Positions 8,041 to 15,507 of a DNA stretch of 27,719 nucleotides are shown piece by piece. The DNA is from Eggerthellaceae bacterium UBA3686 (GTDB taxonomy: Bacteria > Actinomycetota > Coriobacteriia > Coriobacteriales > Eggerthellaceae), in NCBI GenBank assembly GCA_002371495.1, contig DFIX01000060.1, forward strand, positions 1 through 27,719. The letters run 5' to 3'. The stretch's first letter is position 1, and each line of letters opens with the position of its first letter. The notes under the pieces are model-generated. The model ran no database searches. It was not told the origin of the DNA and saw only the letters and a program-made list of their open reading frames with translations. Both the position numbers and the translations under genes were made by a program.

Positions 8041-8817
8041 ATGGCAAAGGATATTTTGGATCTTACCGGCAAAGTCGCGTTCATCACGGGCGCGAGCAGC
8101 CGAGGCATCGGCAGCGGTACCGCAAAAGTGCTCGCCGAACATGGCGCGAAGGTGTTTCTGACCGCGCGGCGCGAAGAGCAGTTGAAGGAGCAGGTCTCCG
8201 CCATCGAGGCAGCGGGGGGCGATGCCGGCTACGCTGTTTGCGACGTGGCCGACGCCGAGCAGGTCGAGGCCGCGGTTGCGGCATGCGTCGACAGGTTCGG
8301 AAGGCTCGACATCATGTTTCTCACTGCCGGTATTTCGGGCGACTACACCGACGATATCGATTTCGACCTGGAGGACTGGCGCAACGTCCAGAGCATCAAT
8401 CTCGATGGCGTGTACCATGCAATGATGTACGGTTACCCTCATATGGCCGAACAGGGCGAGGGCGTCATCATTCCCGTGCTTTCCATGGCCGCGCTGAAAG
8501 TTGCCGGAGCCTTGCCGTATACGGCGACCAAAGGCGCCCTTTTGCGCATGGTTCCTTGGTGCGCGAAGAACATGGGTCCGCACGGTATCCGCGTCAACGG
8601 TATCGCCCCCGGTCTTATCGATACCGACATGACCAACCCTCCCGGATGGGATACCACCGAGATGCTTCACATCCCTGCAGCTCAGAAAGCGCCGTTGCGC
8701 CGTTGCGCGACGATCGAAGATTGCGCCAACGCCGTGCTGTTCCTGGCTTCCGATGCTGCGCGGTGCATCACGGGGCAGGTTATCGCGGTTGATGGCGGCG
8801 AGTCGATGATCGAATAG
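8041..8817 (+). CDS. Short-chain dehydrogenase/reductase (SDR) A
   Basis: This is a 258-residue classical SDR. The cofactor motif is TGASSRGIG near the N-terminus, with one more residue than the common TGxxxGIG, and LTARREEQL follows. The catalytic set is S148, Y160 and K164 (LPYTATKGA), with PGLIDTDMT and a C-terminal VDGG typical of the family. It would reduce a ketone or enol using NAD(P)H. Phloroglucinol reductase, which acts after transhydroxylase in known anaerobic trihydroxybenzene degradation, is an SDR, so a ring-reducing role is possible but unproven. Its closest relative in the window is the SDR at 15508, which shares the odd motif and much of the body. AGGAAAGG upstream supports the start. 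Confidence 0.92.
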   Translation: MAKDILDLTGKVAFITGASSRGIGSGTAKVLAEHGAKVFLTARREEQLKEQVSAIEAAGGDAGYAVCDVADAEQVEAAVAACVDRFGRLDIMFLTAGISGDYTDDIDFDLEDWRNVQSINLDGVYHAMMYGYPHMAEQGEGVIIPVLSMAALKVAGALPYTATKGALLRMVPWCAKNMGPHGIRVNGIAPGLIDTDMTNPPGWDTTEMLHIPAAQKAPLRRCATIEDCANAVLFLASDAARCITGQVIAVDGGESMIE

Positions 8818-8868
8818 CGGTATTTGAAAGCCGTGCTACTCATCTCCAATGAAAGGAAGAGATCGGCA

Positions 8869-9315
8869 ATGGGCATTATGGGCGATATCAACCAAATCGG
8901 TATTATCACGCCGGATATCGAGCGTTCCATCGAGCAATTCAAGAAGATCGGCCTCGAAACCTGGTCGGAGATATTCGTGAACACCCCCGACAAATTCGAG
9001 GACATGGTTGCCGACGGCGAACCGTGCGAGTACGCGTCGAAGTGCGCGAGCAATTTCGATCTTAACGTCGAAATCGAGCTTATCGAGCCGCTTGACGATA
9101 AATCAGACTATGCGAGATTTCTCGCGAACAACGGAGGCAAGGCGGGCGTTCATCATCTGCGAGTCGATTTCGACGATATGGACGATGTGCATGCGACGGG
9201 CAAGGAGCTGCTTCTCGCCGGCGTCCCCGAAGGCAGCGGCATGGCCTATGAGTATTACGATTTCCGCGACGAACTTGGGTTGGTGCTCGAGTACTTCCCA
9301 GTCGATCGCGATTAG
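8869..9315 (+). CDS. VOC-family protein, short form
   Basis: This is a 148-residue protein with two VOC modules. The first opens with NQIGIITPDIERSIEQFKKI and closes with LNVEIELIEPL. The second opens with GVHHLRVDFDDMDDVHATGK and closes with ELGLVLEYFPVD. The candidate metal ligands are the Glu in VEIELI, the His in VHHLRV and the Glu in VLEYF, as in methylmalonyl-CoA epimerase-like members. It lacks the 'GPFF' segment of the other VOC proteins here. Start choice: ATG 8869 follows AAAGGAAGAG, and the frame extends further upstream without a good site. It lies 51 bases after SDR A and before a longer VOC gene. An epimerase or isomerase acting next to a carbonyl is the favoured guess. Confidence 0.85.
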   Translation: MGIMGDINQIGIITPDIERSIEQFKKIGLETWSEIFVNTPDKFEDMVADGEPCEYASKCASNFDLNVEIELIEPLDDKSDYARFLANNGGKAGVHHLRVDFDDMDDVHATGKELLLAGVPEGSGMAYEYYDFRDELGLVLEYFPVDRD

Positions 9316-9325
9316 TAAACGCCAC

Positions 9326-9356
9326 CTGGCTAAAGGGGATTCTCCCCTTTGGTCAG
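9326..9356 (+). terminator. Intergenic hairpin between two VOC genes
   Basis: CTGGCTAAAGGGGA (9326-9339) pairs with TCCCCTTTGGTCAG (9343-9356) with two G-U pairs and a three-base loop. There is no T-run, so it may be an mRNA-stabilising or attenuating element. Confidence 0.5.
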
Positions 9357-9378
9357 GCGCTTTCGAGAGAGGGCAATC

Positions 9379-9990
9379 ATGGCAAAGGATTACACCGATT
9401 ACTTCAAGAACCGCGATTTCGTGCACCAAATCGGATTCTATTCCCCCGATGGCGAGCAGTTCGTGCGCGAGCACAACCGCTTGTTCGGCTCGGGTCCGTT
9501 CTTCACGACGGTCAACAAGTTCAGCAAGGTCATCTACCGTGGCCGCGAACTCGAAACGCCGTTCTCGCTGCGCGCATACTACGGCGCATGGGGCAGCCAT
9601 TCGGTCGAGGTCGTGCAACAACTCACGCCGGGCGACTCCATGTACACAGACTACAACGACATGGACAAGCCGGGTATTAACCACCTGCACATGTTCGTCG
9701 AAAGCCTCGAAGAGGCCAAGGAAGCATGCGAGGCGCTGGGCATACCCATCGTGGTCATCGGTTACAACGACCTGACGGCGGCGCTCGCCAAATGCGAGGC
9801 CATGGGCATCGATCCGGCGTCCGTTGGCCTTGACGAGTCCAAGATCGGCTTCATGGTCGTCGACATGACCGAGCAGCTGGGCATGATGATGCAGCTCATC
9901 GACGGTGGCGCGAAGTTCATCCACGACATGGTCGTCGACGTCGGTAAAAACTGGGACGGTGAAAGCGACCTCATCCGTCCGATGGGCTAG
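9379..9990 (+). CDS. VOC-family protein, long form (A)
   Basis: This is a 203-residue protein. Recognisable parts are FVHQIGFYSPDGEQF, LFGSGPFFTTVNKFSKVIYR, YGAWGSHSVEVVQQL, GINHLHMFVESLEEAKEACE and a closing strand in MMMQLID. This is the 'GxGPFF...YRG' subtype of VOC protein, which I associate with clusters for steroid, isoflavone and aromatic metabolism. Dihydrodaidzein racemase of equol-forming bacteria is also a VOC protein. Its near twin is the gene at 18011, with matching openings (WVHQLGF) and the same YGAWGSHS segment. ATG 9379 is chosen over upstream options because GAGAGAGGG lies in front. Probably it is the last gene of module A, because tandem hairpins follow. Confidence 0.87.
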   Translation: MAKDYTDYFKNRDFVHQIGFYSPDGEQFVREHNRLFGSGPFFTTVNKFSKVIYRGRELETPFSLRAYYGAWGSHSVEVVQQLTPGDSMYTDYNDMDKPGINHLHMFVESLEEAKEACEALGIPIVVIGYNDLTAALAKCEAMGIDPASVGLDESKIGFMVVDMTEQLGMMMQLIDGGAKFIHDMVVDVGKNWDGESDLIRPMG

Positions 9991-10009
9991 ACGCAGGCCA
10001 ATGCAACTC

Positions 10010-10083
10010 CTGCAACGCGAACCAGGTTGGCGTTGCAGAAACGCATGAGGAATGGGTCGCAGGATGGCCCCGTGACCCATTCC
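10010..10083 (+). terminator. Two tandem hairpins ending module A
   Basis: CTGCAACGC (10010-10018) pairs with GCGTTGCAG (10030-10038). GGAATGGGTC (10049-10058) pairs with GACCCATTCC (10074-10083). Both stems are perfect and lack T-runs. They separate module A from the regulator that opens module B. Confidence 0.55.
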
Positions 10084-10126
10084 GACATATGCAGACAGCA
10101 ACCTCCGATGCTCCCCGTTGTCGTAC

Positions 10127-10135
10127 TGTTATAAT
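10127..10135 (+). promoter_or_regulatory. Extended -10 promoter for the TetR gene
   Basis: TGTTATAAT gives a consensus TATAAT at 10130-10135 preceded by a TGn extension. No good -35 box is visible at the expected distance. The TetR start is 48 bases downstream of the hexamer. Confidence 0.6.
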
Positions 10136-10182
10136 CGCGTGCGGGGGCGGCCGAATGTCATGGTTGATGAGCCGGAGGGAAC

Positions 10183-10749
10183 ATGAACGACGTCGTTCGG
10201 GCGATTGAACAAAGCTTTCGCGACCTGTTGTGCGACAAGCGATATAAAAGCGTAACCGTGAAAGACATCTGCGAGCGCGCGCACGTGTCGCGCAAGACGT
10301 TCTACGCCAACTTTCGCGACAAGGAAGACATCATCTCCTACATCTTCAAGCGGGATGTCATCCAGCCGTTGCACCACATCAACGCTGTCTTCACGATCGA
10401 AGAGGCGAAAGCTTTGACGGTTACCATTCAGACTAAGATTTACCAGCCTATATACGACGATCGCGAGTATTACCGCAACCTTGTCGTGTCGATGAAGGGC
10501 CACGACGACACATTCATCCGCGTAGCTACGAGCGCTATCTACGAGTTCGATCGCGAAGTGCTCGAACTCGTCAATTTCAAGGGTGATGATCAGCATGCGG
10601 ATTACATCTCGTATTTCTACGCATCGTCCCAGGCCATGCTTATGCAGAAGTGGATTTTCGATAACTTCACGCTCTCAGTCGACGAACTGTCGAGACTGTA
10701 TTCGTCCATGACCCTCGAGTTCTGGAAGACCATCGCCGACTACATGTAA
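10183..10749 (+). CDS. TetR/AcrR-family transcriptional regulator
   Basis: This is a 188-residue protein. The N-terminal HTH shows the TetR pattern: IEQSFRDLLCDKRYKSVTVK, DICERAHVSRKTFYANFRDK and EDIISYIF. The helical C-terminal domain ends with LEFWKTIADYM and resembles the DhaS/TetR_C group. It should bind a small molecule and release an operator. It stands alone before a strong 16-bp hairpin and 265 bases before the second Mo-enzyme operon, making that operon its most likely target. The start has GGAGGGAAC directly upstream. The ligand is unknown; the cluster substrate is the obvious candidate (inference). Confidence 0.93.
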   Translation: MNDVVRAIEQSFRDLLCDKRYKSVTVKDICERAHVSRKTFYANFRDKEDIISYIFKRDVIQPLHHINAVFTIEEAKALTVTIQTKIYQPIYDDREYYRNLVVSMKGHDDTFIRVATSAIYEFDREVLELVNFKGDDQHADYISYFYASSQAMLMQKWIFDNFTLSVDELSRLYSSMTLEFWKTIADYM

Positions 10750-10789
10750 ACCTTTGGGGCGGTTTCGCTCTCTTCTCATCAGTGTTGAC

Positions 10790-10826
10790 GAAACCGGGTA
10801 CACCTGAGCTAGGTGTACCCGGTTTC
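10790..10826 (+). terminator. Strong hairpin after the TetR gene
   Basis: GAAACCGGGTACACCT (10790-10805) and AGGTGTACCCGGTTTC (10811-10826) form a perfect 16-bp stem with a five-base loop, 41 bases after the TetR stop. There is only a weak T content after it. Confidence 0.7.
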
Positions 10827-10873
10827 ATCTCACCCGATTTCGTTGTGCGAAAAGCGGCAACGGGCCCGACCGT

Positions 10874-10887
10874 TTGAAAATTGAACC
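10874..10887 (+). promoter_or_regulatory. TTGAAAATTGAACC motif upstream of Mo-enzyme operon B
   Basis: The 14-base string at 10874-10887 recurs with one change (TTGGAAATTGAACC) at 18730-18743, ahead of another transcription unit. Both lie in intergenic DNA before operon starts, so it may be a -35/activator element or the TetR operator half. No clear -10 box accompanies this copy. The rest of 10827-11013 holds no gene. Confidence 0.4.
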
Positions 10888-11013
10888 ACAAAACACCAGA
10901 TGCCATGCTTGTCCGCAAGGGGGAATTCCAGGCGAGCGTTTCTGTGTTGACGAGCACGTTTCCAGCTCGGCCTTTCCCATGAATTCCAAGCGAGAGCAAA
11001 GGAAGGAGAAAGT

Positions 11014-13698
11014 ATGGCAAACGAGATGGTGACTACCACCCAAAGTATCGCGTGTGGTGGCACGGGCGGCGAGCTGACGGCTGTTGACTCCAAGGACGGC
11101 AAGATCATCCGCATCCGCCCGATGCACATCGACGAGCGCTACACCGAGGAGGAGCTGGAGGGCCACTTCTGGGAGCTCGAGAAAGACGGGAAGAAGTTCC
11201 GCCCGTCGATGAAGGCGTCCCCGAACTACTTCGCGCTGGCATACAAGAACCGCGTGTACTCCAAGAACCGCGTCATGAAGCCGCTGAAGCGCGTCGACTG
11301 GGAGCCGGGCGGTGATCCGGCCAAGATCAACTCGGCTAATCGCGGCAAGTCCAAGTTCGTCGAGATCAGCTGGGATGAAGCGCTCGACATCATGGAAAGC
11401 GAGCTGCGCCGCATCATCGAGGCGTACGGCCCCTATTCGGTGCTCTGCATCGGCGAGGACGGCCACCGCGAGTCCAAGGACCTGCACGCCGGCGGTGGTA
11501 TGCACGCCAACTTCATGAGCAAGCTCGGCGGCTACACCCGCGAGACCCGCACCCCCGACTCCGTCGAGGGCTGGTACTGGGGCGCCAAGCACGTGTGGGG
11601 CTCCGGCTCCAACAAGGGCCTGGGCATGATCGCCCCGCCGCAGACCGGCTACAATTCCTGGAACGTCATCAAGGACATCACCGAGAACTCCGAGCTGATC
11701 TGCTTCGACGCCGGCGACTTCGAGCTTACGCAGAACTACGGCAGCCAGTTCTGGTCGCGCCTGCTGAAGTATTGGGAAGAACTCGGCAAGGAAATGGTCC
11801 TGGTTGACCCGTTCTGCAACTACACGGCCGTTTGCCACTCGCAGCACATGAAGTGGATTCCCATCCTGCCGAACACCGATGCCGCGTTCGATTTCGGCGT
11901 CATGTACGTGTGGATCACCGAGGGCCTGTACGACAAGGACTACGTCGAGACGCACACCATCGGCTTCGACAAGGTGAAGGCCTACATCCTGGGCGAGGAC
12001 GAGGAAGGCATCGCGAAGACCCCCGAGTGGGCTTCCGAGCGCTGCGGCGTGCCGGTGCACACCATCAAGGCGTTCGCGCGCAACCTGGCCAAGAAGGTCA
12101 CGTCCCACGCGCACTTCAGCTCCGGTTCCGTGAAGACCCCGTATAGCCACGAGCCCGGCCGTACCGGCGCCTACCTGCTGGCCATGCAGGGTCTGGGCAA
12201 GCCCGGCGTGCAGCAGCTGCACCTGAACGCGTCGGCCATGGCGAAAGAAGAGATCGCCCGTTCGACATCGGCACCGTTCAGCTCCATCAACCAGTGCCGC
12301 ATGTTCTACCCCAACGCGCAATCAATTCCGCGCACGATGGTCGCCGAGGCGCTGAAGACCGGCAAGGCGAAATGGTGGGGCAGCCCCTGCATCGTCTACG
12401 TCGAGACCTCCGAACAGTTCCAGGAATTCAATTACCCGGCCGACCCGCAGGTCGCTCTCGCGATGCAGCAGGCCATGGCCGCCCGCTTCGGCGCCGAGCC
12501 GCCGACCGAGGCCCCGAAGATGAGCAAGGTACATATGCTCTGGTCCGAGAAGCCCTGCAATATGAACTGCTGGGACGGCGGCTTCAACTACCAGGACGCG
12601 ATCCGTACCGACGAGGTCGAGTTCTTCGTGACCAACCATCAGTGGATGGAGAACGACTCTCTGTTCGCCGACCTGGTGCTTCCCGTTACCACGTGCCTCG
12701 AGGACAACGACTCGATGGGCGCCGGCATGATCGTGTCCGTCCGTCATTCGGGTCTCACGCCTCCGGCATGCGACCGCATCGGTGAGTCGAAGTCCGACTT
12801 CGAGATCGCCTGCGAGCTGGGCGAGCGCTTCGGCATCCGCGACCAGATCGACTTGGGCATGACGCAGGACGAATGGATCAAGTACGGTTTCGAGCAGTCG
12901 CGCCTGACCGAGGAAATCGATTGGGAGACCTTCCAGAAGAAGGGCTTCTACTTCCCGAAGCTCGCCGCCGATTGGGATCAGCTGCCTCCCGGCATGCGCG
13001 GCTTCTACGAGGATCCCGAGAACTGGCCGCTCGACACGCCGTCCGGCAAGATCGAATTCTGGAGCCAGGCGCTCGCCGACGCGTTCCCCGATGACAAGGA
13101 GCGCACGCCGATGGCCCGCTGGATCACCGGTGGCCCGGCCGAGGAGGGCTGGACGCACGATGAGAGCCTGTGGGGCGAGCGTTGCAAGAAGTACCCGCTG
13201 CTCATCACCGCTAACCCGGCCCGCTTCCGCGTGCACGTCCAGGGCGACGACATCAAGTGGTTCCGCGAGATCGAGACTGTGAAAATCAAGGGTTTCGACG
13301 GCTACGACTACGAGCCCATCTGGTTCACGCCCGAAGACGCTGCAGCGCGAGGCATCGAGGACGGCGATATCGTGAAGCTCTACAACGAGCGCGGCATCGT
13401 CCTGGTGGCAGCTCGCATCTCCGAGCGCATCACGCCGGGTTCGGTCATGGTCAACAAGGGCTCCCGCGTCGACCCGATCGCCCCGCACATCGACCGCGGC
13501 GGTGCTGTGAACCTGATCAGCCCGACGGGCCAGGTCTCCAAGCACTGCAAGGGCTTCGCCGTCACCGGCTACCTGGTCGAGTGCGAGAAGCTGAGCATGG
13601 AAGAGTACAACCAGTGGAAGGCCGACTACCCCGAGGCGTTCGAGCGCGACTACGACCCGGCTATCGGCATCAACCGCAAGTCTTGGATCGCCGAATAA
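11014..13698 (+). CDS. Transhydroxylase-like molybdopterin oxidoreductase, large subunit B
   Basis: This 894-residue paralogue of the protein at 4153 shares blocks almost residue for residue: SIACGGTGGELTAVDSKDGK, KRVDWEPGGDPAKIN, ISWDEALDIMESELRR, RTPDSVEGWYWGAKHVWG, LVDPFCNYTAVC, LPNTDAAFDFGVMYVW and DRGGAVNL. D182-S183 match the Mo-site Asp-Ser pair of transhydroxylase, and H150 is the equivalent candidate active-site His. It has no Tat signal and no N-terminal Fe-S cysteines, so it is cytoplasmic. Differences include an insertion around residues 470-510 and changes in the middle domain, which suggest a different substrate from enzyme A. The small subunit follows 18 bases later. AAGGAAGGAGAAAG precedes the start. 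Hydroxyl transfer or ring dehydroxylation is inferred. Confidence 0.93.
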   Translation: MANEMVTTTQSIACGGTGGELTAVDSKDGKIIRIRPMHIDERYTEEELEGHFWELEKDGKKFRPSMKASPNYFALAYKNRVYSKNRVMKPLKRVDWEPGGDPAKINSANRGKSKFVEISWDEALDIMESELRRIIEAYGPYSVLCIGEDGHRESKDLHAGGGMHANFMSKLGGYTRETRTPDSVEGWYWGAKHVWGSGSNKGLGMIAPPQTGYNSWNVIKDITENSELICFDAGDFELTQNYGSQFWSRLLKYWEELGKEMVLVDPFCNYTAVCHSQHMKWIPILPNTDAAFDFGVMYVWITEGLYDKDYVETHTIGFDKVKAYILGEDEEGIAKTPEWASERCGVPVHTIKAFARNLAKKVTSHAHFSSGSVKTPYSHEPGRTGAYLLAMQGLGKPGVQQLHLNASAMAKEEIARSTSAPFSSINQCRMFYPNAQSIPRTMVAEALKTGKAKWWGSPCIVYVETSEQFQEFNYPADPQVALAMQQAMAARFGAEPPTEAPKMSKVHMLWSEKPCNMNCWDGGFNYQDAIRTDEVEFFVTNHQWMENDSLFADLVLPVTTCLEDNDSMGAGMIVSVRHSGLTPPACDRIGESKSDFEIACELGERFGIRDQIDLGMTQDEWIKYGFEQSRLTEEIDWETFQKKGFYFPKLAADWDQLPPGMRGFYEDPENWPLDTPSGKIEFWSQALADAFPDDKERTPMARWITGGPAEEGWTHDESLWGERCKKYPLLITANPARFRVHVQGDDIKWFREIETVKIKGFDGYDYEPIWFTPEDAAARGIEDGDIVKLYNERGIVLVAARISERITPGSVMVNKGSRVDPIAPHIDRGGAVNLISPTGQVSKHCKGFAVTGYLVECEKLSMEEYNQWKADYPEAFERDYDPAIGINRKSWIAE

Positions 13699-13716
13699 AG
13701 AGGAGAGGGGACAGAA

Positions 13717-14496
13717 ATGACGAAAGCATTCCTTATCGACGTCGAGAAGTGCGTCGGTTGCTATGACTGCCAGATTGGCTGCAAGGACGAGCACTGCGGC
13801 AACACCTGGCTGCCCTATGCCGAGAGTCAACCTGAAATCGGCCAGTTCTGGTGCAAGGTCAATCAGACCGAGCGCGGCGCCAAGCCCCACGTGATGGTGT
13901 CCTACGTGCCGTTCATCGGCGGCCAGGACACGGCCATCCGCGATTTCGCTCCCGAGGTTTGCATGGAGCGCGAGGACGGGCTCGTGGTCATCGATCCGGC
14001 CAAGGCCAAGGGTCGCAAGGACATCGCCGAGAAGTTCGAGGGCGTCTACTGGAACGAGGAGCTGCAGATTCCGCAGGCTTGCACCGGCTGCGCGCATCTG
14101 CTGGACGACCCGGATTCGCCGATCCGCACCCCGCGCTGCGTGGACAACTGCCACGTCGACGCCATCCTGTTCGGCGAGGAGGACGAGCTCGACCTCGAGG
14201 GCGCCGAGAAGCTCTCCGAGACGTCCCTCGTCTGGTACAAGAACCTGCCCAAGAAGTTCATCGCCGGCACCGTGTTCACGCCCGCCGATGACGAGGTCGT
14301 AATCGGCGCCAAGGTGACCGCCACCGGCGAGGGCGGCACCTACGAGACGACCACCGACGACTGGGGCGACTTCTGGCTGCGCGGCCTGGCCGACGGCGCC
14401 TACAAGGTGACCATCGCGCACGACGGCAAGGAGCTTGCGCTCGACGTTGACGTGACCGACAAGGACGCCGGCCTGGGCGATATCGCGTTCGAATAG
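13717..14496 (+). CDS. Iron-sulfur small subunit B with reduced cluster ligands
   Basis: This is a 259-residue paralogue of the 6772 protein. The first motif is intact (C12, C15, C18, C22), as are C122-C125 (CTGCAH) and C141/C145. The stretch that in subunit A carries C67, C70 and C75 is replaced by VPFIGGQDTAIRDFAPEVC, and the ACPYG cysteine is replaced by FEGVYW. Only eight family cysteines remain (plus isolated C82), enough for two [4Fe-4S] clusters instead of three. The downstream CPTGA also became CHVDA. The reading frame is intact on both sides and other frames give no cysteines, so this is divergence rather than a frameshift. The C-terminal beta-sandwich domain (FIAGTVFTPA ... GDFWLRGLAD ... 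GLGDIAF) is kept. GAGAGGGG precedes the start. Confidence 0.9.
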   Translation: MTKAFLIDVEKCVGCYDCQIGCKDEHCGNTWLPYAESQPEIGQFWCKVNQTERGAKPHVMVSYVPFIGGQDTAIRDFAPEVCMEREDGLVVIDPAKAKGRKDIAEKFEGVYWNEELQIPQACTGCAHLLDDPDSPIRTPRCVDNCHVDAILFGEEDELDLEGAEKLSETSLVWYKNLPKKFIAGTVFTPADDEVVIGAKVTATGEGGTYETTTDDWGDFWLRGLADGAYKVTIAHDGKELALDVDVTDKDAGLGDIAFE

Positions 14497-14506
14497 AAAG
14501 CTGAAG

Positions 14507-14535
14507 GCGGGGCGCTGGGAGGGCTGGCGCCCCGC
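14507..14535 (+). terminator. Hairpin after small subunit B
   Basis: GCGGGGCGC (14507-14515) and GCGCCCCGC (14527-14535) form a perfect 9-bp stem without a T-run, 20 bases before the next start. Partial attenuation within the operon is likely. Confidence 0.5.
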
Positions 14536-14554
14536 TGGACAAGGAGGAAAGAGC

Positions 14555-14788
14555 ATGTGCTTTAGACCGGCAGAAGTGGCGATGAAGAAGTGTCCCGAGT
14601 GCGGCACGCCGAACAAGCCCATCGCCAACGAATGCGCCAAGTGCGGCGCTCCGCTCGAGAACAAGAAGATGGACTTCGACGCCGATCAGGCGAGCCTCGA
14701 TGCCGCGAACACCTTCGCAGCCCCTAAGGCCCCCGGCGCCCCGAAGCCACCCGTAAAGCCCGGCGCGCCGAAGCCGCCGATGGCATAG
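14555..14788 (+). CDS. Small zinc-ribbon protein with Ala/Pro/Lys tail
   Basis: This is a 77-residue protein. A zinc ribbon (CPECGTPNKPIANECAKCGA, two CxxC pairs) occupies residues about 13-32. An acidic linker and a low-complexity tail of repeated APK/PPVKPGAPKPP follow. AAGGAGG sits eight bases before ATG 14555, so that start is preferred over ATG 14582. It lies between the Mo-enzyme pair and a VOC gene and is probably co-transcribed. A scaffold or accessory role for the Mo enzyme is possible. No catalytic function is visible. Confidence 0.78.
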   Translation: MCFRPAEVAMKKCPECGTPNKPIANECAKCGAPLENKKMDFDADQASLDAANTFAAPKAPGAPKPPVKPGAPKPPMA

Positions 14789-14810
14789 TCATCATCAGAA
14801 AGGAACAACG

Positions 14811-15341
14811 ATGTACGAAACTCTGCTCAACAAGTACGGCGTCAAGCAGCTCGGCTACTACGTCGAGAGCATCGAGGAGACCGCCGAGCTCATGGCTAAG
14901 ACGCTGGGTGCTGGCCCGTTCTTCGACATGGGCGTTACCGAACCCGCCAAGCTCGAGTACCGCGGCAAGGAGAGCGCTTTCCGTTTCCGCACTGCTCTCG
15001 GCCATTTGAACAACATTCAGATCGAGCTCATCGAAGCGGCTGGCGATGAACCTAACGTCTACGAGGACCTCGGTCATTACGGCTTGCACCACATCTGCAT
15101 TTGGGCCGACGATGCCGAGAAGGTTGCCAAGGAGTTCGTTGACGAGGGCTTCGAGATCGCCATGGAAATGGTTTCGGGCCAGGGTCTGCACATCATCTAT
15201 ATCGACGCACGCGAGAAGCTCGGCTCGTTCATCGAGGTGAACGCCCCGCTCGAGCAGCTCTACATGGGCATCAAGATGCAGCACGAGAACTGGGACGGCA
15301 CGCGCCCGCTGCGTACGATGGCCGACCTGATGGGTCGATAG
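14811..15341 (+). CDS. VOC-family protein, GAGPFF subtype
   Basis: This is a 176-residue protein. The pattern is KQLGYYVESIEETAELMAKT, LGAGPFFDMG, KLEYRGKES, LNNIQIELIEA, YGLHHICIWADDAEKVAKEF and LGSFIEVNAP. Candidate metal ligands are Glu in IELIE, His in LHHICI and Glu in FIEV. The closing segment with NWDGTRPLR recalls the tail of the truncated gene at 1-405 (IWDGKSP). It starts 22 bases after the zinc-ribbon gene with an AAAGGAAC site. Expected chemistry is epimerisation or isomerisation of a carbonyl-activated ring or side-chain carbon (family knowledge). The substrate is unknown. Confidence 0.87.
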   Translation: MYETLLNKYGVKQLGYYVESIEETAELMAKTLGAGPFFDMGVTEPAKLEYRGKESAFRFRTALGHLNNIQIELIEAAGDEPNVYEDLGHYGLHHICIWADDAEKVAKEFVDEGFEIAMEMVSGQGLHIIYIDAREKLGSFIEVNAPLEQLYMGIKMQHENWDGTRPLRTMADLMGR

Positions 15342-15396
15342 CCTCACATGGGTGCGCCCCTGGTCGCCCCCAAGCTTCTTGGGGCGCACTCGCCAC

Positions 15397-15491
15397 GCGT
15401 GAACGGGGGACGGAGGAATGTTCACGCGAAGACAAACGAATTCGTTCGCGAAGCTGGATTACGTGAACATTCCTCCGTCCCCTGTTCACGC
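15397..15491. repeat. Nested inverted repeat upstream of SDR B
   Basis: Bases 15397-15426 and 15462-15491 are inverted copies of 30 bases with one mismatch. Each arm is itself bounded by GTGAAC/GTTCAC, so each can also fold alone. The 35-base centre contains the perfect palindrome AACGAATTCGTT (15435-15446). The arm core GGGGACGGAGGA recurs at 26538, which points to a dispersed intergenic element rather than a gene-specific operator. It ends 17 bases before the SDR start and could cover its leader. A shorter stem, GCCCCAAGCTTCTTGGGGC-like, lies just upstream near 15366. Confidence 0.75.
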
Positions 15492-15507
15492 CATAAGGAG
15501 AAATAAG

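Noticed and set aside
4153..13698. Large subunits as exported catechol dehydroxylases of the Tat-signal type
   Set aside because: Neither protein has a twin-arginine signal or N-terminal Fe-S cysteines. Length, Asp-Ser pair and small-subunit architecture fit the transhydroxylase branch better.
13900..13965. Frameshift as the cause of missing cysteines in small subunit B
   Set aside because: Both alternative frames of this stretch were read and contain no CxxC pattern. The main frame continues unbroken into conserved sequence.
12322..14664. Very long minus-strand open frame opposite the Mo subunits B
   Set aside because: Same situation as the other antisense frame: a mirror of GC-rich coding DNA with no recognisable motif.
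15418..15507. N-terminal extension of SDR B
   Set aside because: The extra residues are encoded by the inverted repeat. ATG 15508 has a proper AAGGAG site and gives the normal SDR length.
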